This document shows, piece by piece, positions 1-5,891 of a DNA stretch of 13,559 nucleotides. The translations under genes were made by a program, and so were the position numbers. The notes beneath the pieces were generated by a model. The model did no database searches and had not been told where the DNA came from. It saw only the letters and a list, made by a program, of their open reading frames with translations. Source of the stretch: an uncultured bacterium (GTDB taxonomy: Bacteria > Cyanobacteriota > Vampirovibrionia > Gastranaerophilales > Gastranaerophilaceae); assembly GCA_946183815.1 (NCBI GenBank), contig CAMHDG010000010.1:1-13559 (forward strand), given 5' to 3'. Numbering within the stretch: position 1 is the first letter of the stretch; each line of letters opens with the position of its first letter.

Positions 1-189
1 ACATCTAATATCCCAACATACCCCGGAGGATATTGGGCTTGGGCATTCTGCTCAAATGATGTAAAACCTTTGTCTTATTACGCAGAAGATAGAGAACAAG
101 ATATAGTAAAAACCTGCAAAATCTATAACAGAGATTATCACAACGCAAGGTTTGCATTGCCTAATTATTTGAAAAAATTGATTGGGTAA
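1..189 (+). CDS. speE: Polyamine aminopropyltransferase (spermidine synthase-like), C-terminal fragment
   Basis: An open frame runs from the first base of the window to a TAA at 187-189 and gives 62 residues; the 5' part lies outside the window. The translation carries the C-terminal pattern of the SpeE family: a Y-P-G-G-Y-W-A-W-A-F segment (residues 7-16), then S-N-D near 18-20, and near the end Y-N-R-D-Y-H-N-A-R-F-A-L-P (42-54). That last stretch matches the family pattern in which KYYN-x(n)-H-x-A-x-FALP closes the substrate pocket. The family transfers an aminopropyl group from decarboxylated S-adenosylmethionine to a polyamine such as putrescine. Substrate choice cannot be judged because the acceptor-binding and SAM-binding parts are missing. 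No strong terminator follows the stop. Identification rests on motif recall from a short piece. Confidence 0.78.
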   Translation, partial: TSNIPTYPGGYWAWAFCSNDVKPLSYYAEDREQDIVKTCKIYNRDYHNARFALPNYLKKLIG

Positions 190-506
190 AAATCTTGATA
201 TAAATTAGGTTGAAACAAGGTTGAGCATACTTGCACAATAACAAGTGAATAGTGAACTTATTAAATGGAAAGTTTTTACTTTATTTGTTAAGTCTATAAT
301 TACCTTAATGCCTTTGTTGGTTGAATTGCTTCTCCTTGTTTGTTATATAAAAACAAAACATGTAACTAATTACTTGACATGTACAGCAATGACCGTAGTG
401 ATTAGCACTAAATTCGTCATTGCGGAAAATCTCTGATTTTCGTGGCAATCCTGCAATTTAAACATAGTAGCATTAAGTTGATAGGTTTGTAAAATCAAAC
501 ACATTA
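190..506. other. Gene-free intergenic region between converging speE and yraN
   Basis: This 317-nt stretch separates two genes that converge on it. I see no convincing coding frame on either strand. It holds a REP-like hairpin at 416-451. It also has two weak AT-rich hairpins: arms 269-273/278-282 (AAAGT/ACTTT) and 485-489/496-500 (GTTTG/CAAAC). The second lies 6 nt beyond the yraN stop but has only 5 bp and no U-tract, so it is at best a poor terminator. A TTGACA hexamer at 374-379 has no matching -10 element and no gene after it. The region looks like non-coding spacer, possibly containing decayed sequence. Confidence 0.6.
416..451. repeat. REP-like imperfect hairpin with GTCATTGCG / CGTGGCAATCC ends
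   Basis: GAAAATC at 425-431 pairs perfectly with GATTTTC at 435-441 across a TCT loop. After a small asymmetric bulge (G424 against GTG 442-444), ATTGC at 419-423 pairs with GCAAT at 445-449. The outer ends, GTCATTGCG and CGTGGCAATCC, resemble the ends of dispersed palindromic repeats I recall from several unrelated bacterial genomes. The core GGAAAATCTCT (424-434) occurs exactly again at 5803-5813 inside another hairpin. It sits in non-coding spacer between convergent genes, the usual location for REP elements. There is no T-run on either side, so it is not a typical terminator. Membership of a genome-wide family cannot be proven from one window. Confidence 0.55.
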
Positions 507-863
507 TTAAATATTCTTCAAATGTTCAATTTTTTGTTCGGGTTTCAAAACTATTGAAATAGCATCTATACGGTATTTTTTATACTGAGGGTTTTCTGAT
601 AAATATGAAAAAAGTCCTGTTTTAATATTTTGATACTTGGTTGGGGTAATTGCCTCAAGAGGACTGCCTAAAAACTCTGTTTTTCGTGTCTTGACCTCGA
701 CACAGACAAGAGTGTTTTTATCTTTGGTATCGACTGCTATAATATCTATTTCGCAAGCACGTGAAAAATGTTTATTTCTCTCAATAATTTTATACCCTTT
801 TTCTTCTAAAAATTTTACGGCTATATCCTCTCCTAAAGCCCCTGTTTGTTTATTATTAGGCAT
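507..863 (-). CDS. yraN: YraN family protein (UPF0102), predicted PD-(D/E)xK nuclease fold
   Basis: The 118-aa length is normal for the family. Visible motifs are the N-terminal G-A-L-G-E-D-I-A-x-x-F-L (8-19), R-N near 29-30, the E-I-D-I-I-A segment (38-43), V-E-V-K-T-R (55-60) and a C-terminal R-I-D-A-I-S-I strand (98-104). D40, E56 and K58 line up with the metal-binding residues of a PD-(D/E)xK nuclease-like fold. The biochemical role of the family is poorly defined; it is often near rnhB or DNA-processing genes. The residue before E38 is Cys, where family members normally have Gly (GEIDL). The start is supported by AAGGAG at 873-878 (minus sense), 9 nt from the ATG. It overlaps the stop of the upstream activase gene by 8 nt, so the two are probably translated together. 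It is the last gene of the minus-strand operon. Confidence 0.9.
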   Translation of the reverse strand: MPNNKQTGALGEDIAVKFLEEKGYKIIERNKHFSRACEIDIIAVDTKDKNTLVCVEVKTRKTEFLGSPLEAITPTKYQNIKTGLFSYLSENPQYKKYRIDAISIVLKPEQKIEHLKNI

Positions 864-1608
864 TGAAAAGTTCTCCTTCTTTATCAGAGTTTACTAAACC
901 TTCGCAAAGCATAAATCTTCCTAATAATACAACCTCACAATAATATCTCAAAGAATCTACAAAACATTTATTCTCACAAAACCCGCCCGACAAATATATT
1001 TTTTCCGGTTTTTTTGCAAAATTCCACGCATTATATGCTATTCCATGAACAAATTTTGAGATAGCCTCAACGGGTTTAGCCCCATTTGATATATCGTCCA
1101 TAATCTTTTCCAGCCCGAATATACCACAAGTTACCGCAAATTTTTCTTCGTTAAAACTTAATTCTTCTCTTGAAACATTATAAAATTTTAGAAGCATCTC
1201 AACTGTCGCACCTGTTGAACTGGCACAAGATGTATTCCAGTCCATATCGTGAAATTTACCATCTTTAAACCTTATCCATTTAGCATCACGACTACCTAAA
1301 TCTAAAATAGTTGCATCTTTATCAATTATATTTTTACTCCCGTTTGCAAGAGCAATAATCTCATTTTCATCGGCAATACCCATGTGTCCGCAGCATTTTT
1401 TTATCTCAAAATTTTTTGTAAAATTATCCGTTTTTAAAATAGTCGAAGGCAAGATATAATAATCTTTTCCACCATCTGATTTTATAAAAAATTTACCATA
1501 ATTTTTACGTAAATTTTCAACATCTTCAGAGGTATTTAAAATATCATTTACCCCCACCGTTGTTGCGATTATTTTAGAATATGTTGTACCTGCATCTAAA
1601 TATATCAT
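856..1608 (-). CDS. BadF/BadG/BcrA/BcrD-type ATPase, acyl-CoA dehydratase activase (HgdC-like)
   Basis: A 250-aa protein with the ASKHA ATPase layout. Phosphate-1 loop D-A-G-T-T-Y-S-K lies at 5-12, phosphate-2 loop D-L-G-S-R-D-A-K at 103-110, and an adenosine-type L-S-G-G-F-C-E-N-K at 206-214. C128, in an S-C-A-S-S-T-G context, and C161, in T-C-G-I-F, match the two cysteines by which each subunit of a HgdC homodimer holds a bridging [4Fe-4S] cluster. Family members use ATP hydrolysis to drive a low-potential electron into a 2-hydroxyacyl-CoA dehydratase, benzoyl-CoA reductase or a double-cubane protein. No such partner is encoded in the window. Loop wording departs from the usual DIGGQDSK and CAAGTG. 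TAGGGA at 1618-1623, overlapping the upstream stop codon, serves as RBS 9 nt from the ATG. The gap to the preceding gene is 12 nt. The family call is good; the physiological target is unknown. Confidence 0.85.
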   Translation of the reverse strand: MIYLDAGTTYSKIIATTVGVNDILNTSEDVENLRKNYGKFFIKSDGGKDYYILPSTILKTDNFTKNFEIKKCCGHMGIADENEIIALANGSKNIIDKDATILDLGSRDAKWIRFKDGKFHDMDWNTSCASSTGATVEMLLKFYNVSREELSFNEEKFAVTCGIFGLEKIMDDISNGAKPVEAISKFVHGIAYNAWNFAKKPEKIYLSGGFCENKCFVDSLRYYCEVVLLGRFMLCEGLVNSDKEGELFNA

Positions 1609-1620
1609 ATTAAAAATTCC

Positions 1621-2337
1621 CTACCTCAACCGTAAAAAAGCCTCAATTTTTGCTTTAATAGAATTGTTCGCATAATCGTCAATATCAACATACAGACCAT
1701 TATACTTATCTGCTAAATATTTAGCAAGTTGAGCCTTTGAACAAAACGCCTGAGCATAAAATACCGTAGGCACATCTTCTTCCACAAACATTTCCAATTC
1801 AATATCCGCAGGCACACCCGCCTCAACACATCTTGTCCAGCCATAAACGTGTGTTTCGTCAGGGAATAATCTCAACAATTCTAAATCATTTGGCGGAACT
1901 CCCCAAAACCCGAATTTTGCCTTCACCTGTGGCAAGTCATATTTTTTAGGCTCAATAATATTGTTCATAATAGTATTTACCTTGTCGTACAAAGGTAAAT
2001 TACTTGTCGATATAACCAACTCTTTTCTGTCAGTTAATTGTTCATACTTTGTTTCAATAACATCTAACCCTTTATCCCTTAACACCTGTGCCGCAAACCA
2101 ACCACTGTCACATTTATCTTTTCCTATCGGTGCAATTATTTTTACAGGTCTTATTTCTAAAGAATTATTTATAATATTTTTAATAATTTTGCAATAAGAT
2201 TCAGGTAAAATACTTTTATCTGAATACCCAAAATCAATATCCAAATCAACCCATTCAGCATTCGGATATTCCTGTTTTATATTCTCTACTACATTAGGGT
2301 CAGGATACCCCCAAAACCCTATTTTCTCATTTATCAT
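1621..2337 (-). CDS. Unrecognised 238-aa protein with two similar halves
   Basis: I do not recognise a named family. The protein appears to be an internal duplication. I-G-F-W-G-Y-P (6-12) and F-G-F-W-G-V-P (142-148) open two halves of roughly 100 residues. Each half later has a Cys followed by a helix and a beta-strand: C76 before A-A-Q-V-L-R-D-K-G-L-D-V-I-E-T, and C199 before A-Q-L-A-K-Y-L-A-D-K-Y-N-G-L-Y-V-D-I. The hydrophobic strand/helix alternation suggests two small alpha/beta, Rossmann-like domains. There is no signal peptide or membrane segment, so it is probably cytoplasmic. It lies 36 nt after the second TPR-glycosyltransferase gene and 12 nt before the activase gene. Position makes it a candidate partner of the activase, but that is inference. 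No strong Shine-Dalgarno is seen before the ATG, so translation may depend on the upstream gene. Confidence 0.8.
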   Translation of the reverse strand: MINEKIGFWGYPDPNVVENIKQEYPNAEWVDLDIDFGYSDKSILPESYCKIIKNIINNSLEIRPVKIIAPIGKDKCDSGWFAAQVLRDKGLDVIETKYEQLTDRKELVISTSNLPLYDKVNTIMNNIIEPKKYDLPQVKAKFGFWGVPPNDLELLRLFPDETHVYGWTRCVEAGVPADIELEMFVEEDVPTVFYAQAFCSKAQLAKYLADKYNGLYVDIDDYANNSIKAKIEAFLRLR

Positions 2338-2373
2338 AAAACCATTATAAATAAAAAACGGTTTAAAGCATAA

Positions 2374-4068
2374 CTATTCTTCTGAAGATTTATTTTTCAA
2401 TCTTTTTTTATTAAACTCTTTAACATCTTTTTGGATGTATTCATTCAGTTTTGCAGACACATCTTCCCACGTTCTTCTGTCGTGTTGTTTAATAATAGTG
2501 ACAGAAGGATACCATTCTGTTTTTTCCGTATTATCAAACCATCGCCAGTCAGGAGCGTGGCACAACAACAAGTAAGTTTTAACTCCCAAAGCACCTGCAA
2601 GGTGGGCGAGAGCAGTATCAACGGTTATCAAAACATCAAGATTTTTCAAAGCCGCTGCCGTAGAAGAAAAATCTGTAAATTCAGGAGATAAATCTTTTAT
2701 TTGCGGATATTTTTCACACATATTAAAAATATCACCCATCTGGAACGAGTAATAAGATGTATTTTCCATATCCATAAACGGTTTAAAATAATACGGTGCA
2801 TCTATTGTTCTGTATATCGCATCACGCAGTTGCATACCCTTTGAACGCCAACATAAGCCTAATTTAAAATTATTATTATTAAAATAATTGGTTTTCATCA
2901 TATCTGTTTTTCGTTCATTTGCGACTAAATACGATTTTTTTGCAGGAATATTATGGAAATTCATATGCAAATAATAAGGTAAGTCCATAATAAGTACAAA
3001 TTTATTGAATTTTACAATGTTATCTTCTGTAACTATTTCGATATTAGAATATTTTTCTTGAGGAAAACTTTGTTTAAACAACTGTAAAAGTGGTTCTCTA
3101 ACCCCATAAATAACTTTCTTAAATTTTTCAGCAACCAATGGTAAATAGCGTATAAATTGAATATTATCACCAAACCCTTGTTCATCAGACACATACAGTA
3201 TATCATTCGGGTAATCTTTCCCATCCCACAAAAATTTTTTATATCTTTCTTTTTTTTCAGCTGCGATACGTCTTTTTAGATAATACTTATAGCCTTTACG
3301 CAACTTTCGACCCGCCATATAAACAGAACCCAAAGTATAATAACAATCTGATTTTATGTTCGTTTTTAAAGATAATAATCTTTTTAGATAAATTTCTGCA
3401 TTTTCTAAATCTTCGGACTGCTTACAGCAAACACCTAAATTATAATATGCATCAATATAACCTTGATTAGAAGCCTTTTTAAAATATTCTTTCGCTTTAT
3501 CATAATCATTATAAATACACTCGTGTAGCAACCCTAAAACATTGAAAGTTAAAATATGGTTTGGAAATTTTTTCTGCATATCTTCGCAAGTGAATATTGC
3601 CATATCCTCCATGCCTGCTGTGATATACATAAAGATTAATTGTGCATACGAAGATGGGGTTTCAACCGCAAAATTATACATTCTTGCGACACGTATTGCT
3701 TCTTCATAGAAATCTAATTTTTCGTACGAGGCAATACATTTTTCGTAAAAATCTTCACGTGGTTCGTGTTTTATCAACTCCTCATACTCAACTGCGGAAA
3801 GGTCATATTTACCAGCCTCATAATTTACATTAGCGAGCAGTTCTAATGTTTCAAAACTCTTTTCTAAATCAAAGGACCTTCTGATATAAACAGATGCCAG
3901 ATTGTATCTGCCCATTACGATATATAACTTCCCGACATTGCTCATCACTTCAGGGTTATCACCTGACTCTAAAATCATCTGATTAATTACATTATTTGCT
4001 TCAACGAACATGCCTGATTTTATATATTTTTTTGCTTCTTCAAACTGTTTTTTTTCAATGAAATTCAT
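2374..4068 (-). CDS. TPR + GT9-like glycosyltransferase fusion, second paralog
   Basis: A 564-aa protein. Residues about 5-265 are tetratricopeptide-type helical repeats, for example the Y-D-K-A-K-E-Y-F-K-K-A helix at 189-199 followed by D-A-Y-Y-N-L-G-V at 206-213. Residues about 285-545 resemble the heptosyltransferase-like (GT9/GT-B) module found on bacterial TPR proteins. Its marks are E-Q-G-F-G-D-N-I-Q-F-I-R-Y-L-P (296-310), G-L-C-W-R-S-K-G (404-411), I-T-V-D-T-A-L-A-H-L-A-G-A-L-G (481-495) and D-W-R-W (507-510). It probably transfers a sugar from a nucleotide donor to a protein or glycan acceptor; donor and acceptor are unknown. No signal peptide or membrane segment is visible. The start overlaps the upstream paralog's stop as TAATG, with AAGGA at 4078-4082 nine nt upstream, which implies translational coupling. 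The C-terminus is a lysine-rich tail. Confidence 0.85.
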   Translation of the reverse strand: MNFIEKKQFEEAKKYIKSGMFVEANNVINQMILESGDNPEVMSNVGKLYIVMGRYNLASVYIRRSFDLEKSFETLELLANVNYEAGKYDLSAVEYEELIKHEPREDFYEKCIASYEKLDFYEEAIRVARMYNFAVETPSSYAQLIFMYITAGMEDMAIFTCEDMQKKFPNHILTFNVLGLLHECIYNDYDKAKEYFKKASNQGYIDAYYNLGVCCKQSEDLENAEIYLKRLLSLKTNIKSDCYYTLGSVYMAGRKLRKGYKYYLKRRIAAEKKERYKKFLWDGKDYPNDILYVSDEQGFGDNIQFIRYLPLVAEKFKKVIYGVREPLLQLFKQSFPQEKYSNIEIVTEDNIVKFNKFVLIMDLPYYLHMNFHNIPAKKSYLVANERKTDMMKTNYFNNNNFKLGLCWRSKGMQLRDAIYRTIDAPYYFKPFMDMENTSYYSFQMGDIFNMCEKYPQIKDLSPEFTDFSSTAAALKNLDVLITVDTALAHLAGALGVKTYLLLCHAPDWRWFDNTEKTEWYPSVTIIKQHDRRTWEDVSAKLNEYIQKDVKEFNKKRLKNKSSEE

Positions 4069-5705
4069 TATTTATAATCCTTTAATTTATCATAAATTTT
4101 ATCTACCTCAACAAACCAGTCTTGCCTTTCCTGTTGTTTAAATAATTCGACTGAATCATACCATTCGGTTGTTTTATCGTTGCAAAACCATCTCCAGTCA
4201 GAACAATACGGAATAAGTAAAAATGTTTTTATCCCTAACGCACCTGCAAGATGAGCACACGATGTATCAGCCGATATAAACAAATCTACATTTGCCATAG
4301 CACTTGCCGTATCATCAAATGTTTTTAATTCATCTTTTAAATCTGTTAACGGATATTTCTCGACAGCGTTAAAAATATCATCTAACTGGAATGAATAAAA
4401 CTTGATATTTTTTAATTCAAATAATTTTTTAAAATATTCAAAATTTATTGTTCTGTGGATGGCGGCTCTCATGCCTGAACCCCCTGCTCTCCAGCACATT
4501 CCAATCTTTAATTTATCCGTATTAAAATATTTATTTCTGTAATAATTTTTCTTATTTTCATCATATTTTAAATACCCGTCAGAGAATGGAATATGATTAA
4601 AATCCATATCCAAAAAATACGGAATATCTGACGCTAAAGCATAGTGATTATATTCACCTAAATCTTGCATATTACCGTAAAATTCTACATTTGGATATTC
4701 TGTTTTCGGATAACTTCTCTCAAATAAAGTCAAACAATTTTGTCTTGATAAAACTTTTACTTTTTTAAATTTTGGAGTTAAAAATGGGAGGTATCTTATA
4801 AACTGTAAATGGTCACCAAAACCCTGATCGCAATAGAATAAGAAAATATCATCAGGATGTGCCTCTTTATCCCAGAGATTTTTTAAAGAATAAATTTCTT
4901 GAGTTTTATCACGTTTTTGAAAAAATTTATACCCGTTATAAATATCCTTTTGAGTCAAATAAAGAGTGCCGAGAGAGGCTTGGGAATATTCTTCTTGCGG
5001 CATAAGTTCAATCATTTTTTTATAACTTTCTTCCGCTTCTTTAAATTTACCAGTTTTCTGATAACTAACACCCAAGTGGTAGTACGCAGTTTTAGCCCCA
5101 TAATCAATAGCGGTTAAATAGCAATCTTGGGCAAGTTCTTCGTTCCCGTAAGAAAACTCCTGAAGAGTACCCGCCATAATCCATGCCGGCCCAGATTTTG
5201 GGAAAGCCTGAATAGTTTTAGCACACATTTCTTCCGCCTCTTTTATCTCGCCCAAATCTATATAACTTTGGGTTAATCTAACCATAGCAGGCTCGGTATT
5301 AGGGTGTTTCAGGTAAAATTTTTGAGCATAGGCATGTGAAAATTTGAACATTTCTAATTCTCTGAAAGCCTGAATGATTTTATCATAGATTTTGATGCTG
5401 TCAGGGTCATACTTAAAAAGTTCCTCATAGAGAATAACCGCCTCGTCATACTTTTTAAGTTGGTACTTGCAAAAGGCAAGCGCAGCGATAGTAGGTGCAG
5501 TTTTTCTTTTGTCGTAGGCGGTTGTTAAAATTCTTTCTGCCCCTTTATACTTTCTTTGACGGATATAAAGCCTGCCTAAAAACGCCTGAACAATATCATC
5601 ATTCGGGTTTTTTGCCAATAATTCAAGATATATTTTTTCTGCGGAGGCAAAATCTTTTTGTTTTACCAAAAGATTAGCATGCGACAATAATTTTGTATTA
5701 ATCAT
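4068..5705 (-). CDS. TPR + GT9-like glycosyltransferase fusion, first paralog
   Basis: A 545-aa protein with the same architecture as the next gene. TPR repeats cover about 5-265, for example F-A-S-A-E-K-I-Y-L-E-L-L at 19-30 followed by N-P-N-D, and F-K-E-A-E-E-S-Y-K-K-M-I-E-L at 221-234. The C-terminal GT9-like module carries D-Q-G-F-G-D-H-L-Q-F-I-R-Y-L-P (293-307), G-M-C-W-R-A-G-G (402-409), S-A-D-T-S-C-A-H-L-A-G-A-L-G (478-491) and D-W-R-W (503-506). Such fusions are thought to glycosylate proteins or surface glycans; no direct evidence of the substrate is present. It is the first gene of the operon ending at 507. A weak GGA 10 nt upstream of the ATG is the only RBS candidate; a 10-bp ATAGTACTAT palindrome at 5704-5713 overlaps the start. 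No secretion signal is seen, so action in the cytoplasm is likely. Confidence 0.85.
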   Translation of the reverse strand: MINTKLLSHANLLVKQKDFASAEKIYLELLAKNPNDDIVQAFLGRLYIRQRKYKGAERILTTAYDKRKTAPTIAALAFCKYQLKKYDEAVILYEELFKYDPDSIKIYDKIIQAFRELEMFKFSHAYAQKFYLKHPNTEPAMVRLTQSYIDLGEIKEAEEMCAKTIQAFPKSGPAWIMAGTLQEFSYGNEELAQDCYLTAIDYGAKTAYYHLGVSYQKTGKFKEAEESYKKMIELMPQEEYSQASLGTLYLTQKDIYNGYKFFQKRDKTQEIYSLKNLWDKEAHPDDIFLFYCDQGFGDHLQFIRYLPFLTPKFKKVKVLSRQNCLTLFERSYPKTEYPNVEFYGNMQDLGEYNHYALASDIPYFLDMDFNHIPFSDGYLKYDENKKNYYRNKYFNTDKLKIGMCWRAGGSGMRAAIHRTINFEYFKKLFELKNIKFYSFQLDDIFNAVEKYPLTDLKDELKTFDDTASAMANVDLFISADTSCAHLAGALGIKTFLLIPYCSDWRWFCNDKTTEWYDSVELFKQQERQDWFVEVDKIYDKLKDYK

Positions 5706-5727
5706 AGTACTATTTTCCGATTATAAT

Positions 5728-5757
5728 ATTATCATTTTTCAGTTTAAGAATAATCAA
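5728..5757 (-). promoter_or_regulatory. Candidate sigma-70 promoter for the TPR-glycosyltransferase operon
   Basis: In minus sense, TTGATT (5757-5752) and GATAAT (5733-5728) are separated by 18 nt. They match the consensus -35 and -10 at 4/6 and 5/6 positions. Transcription would begin roughly 15-20 nt before the ATG at 5705. A TATAAT at 5725-5720 is an exact -10 but would leave almost no leader. AT-richness makes chance matches common. Confidence 0.35.
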
Positions 5758-5796
5758 CCTTATATTGTATTTATGGGGTAAATATTATTTTTGTTA

Positions 5797-5820
5797 ATTG
5801 CCGGAAAATCTCTCCGGCAA
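5797..5820. repeat. 8-bp perfect inverted repeat with a core shared with the 416-451 hairpin
   Basis: TTGCCGGA at 5798-5805 is the exact reverse complement of TCCGGCAA at 5813-5820, with a 7-nt loop. There is no T-run after either arm, so it is not a standard terminator. It lies between the GH13 terminator and the operon promoter. The 11-mer GGAAAATCTCT (5803-5813) is identical to 424-434, and both hairpins open with ATTGC and close with GGCAA. This suggests two members of one small repeat family, here in a shortened form. An operator role is an alternative. Confidence 0.5.
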
Positions 5821-5840
5821 AATTTGAGAAAGAAAAGAAT

Positions 5841-5870
5841 AAAAAAGGACTACATAAAGTAGCCCTTTTT
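5841..5870 (-). terminator. Rho-independent terminator of the GH13 gene
   Basis: In minus sense, GGGCTAC pairs with GTAGTCC (one G-U wobble) around a TTTAT loop, followed by six T. A-tracts upstream and T-tracts downstream extend the stem. It begins 21 nt after the GH13 stop. Read on the plus strand, the wobble becomes an A-C mismatch, so it is tuned for minus-strand transcripts. It separates the GH13 gene from the operon that follows. Confidence 0.85.
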
Positions 5871-5891
5871 ATATATTTCTCTTAAAACTTA

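Noticed and set aside
245..436. 63-residue plus-strand frame with a hydrophobic middle that could be a membrane peptide
   Set aside because: It starts with GTG without any Shine-Dalgarno, runs into the REP-like hairpin, and the hydrophobicity is what translated AT-rich DNA normally gives.
3033..3224. 63-residue minus-strand frame inside the second TPR-glycosyltransferase gene
   Set aside because: Same strand but different phase from an intact gene, with no independent start signal.
5704..5713. ATAGTACTAT palindrome at the first operon gene start as an operator
   Set aside because: It overlaps the ATG and is made of common A/T-rich steps; nothing else supports a regulatory role.
5797..5820. 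The 8-bp hairpin as a second terminator for the GH13 gene
   Set aside because: Neither side has a T-tract, and a much better terminator lies just upstream at 5841-5870.
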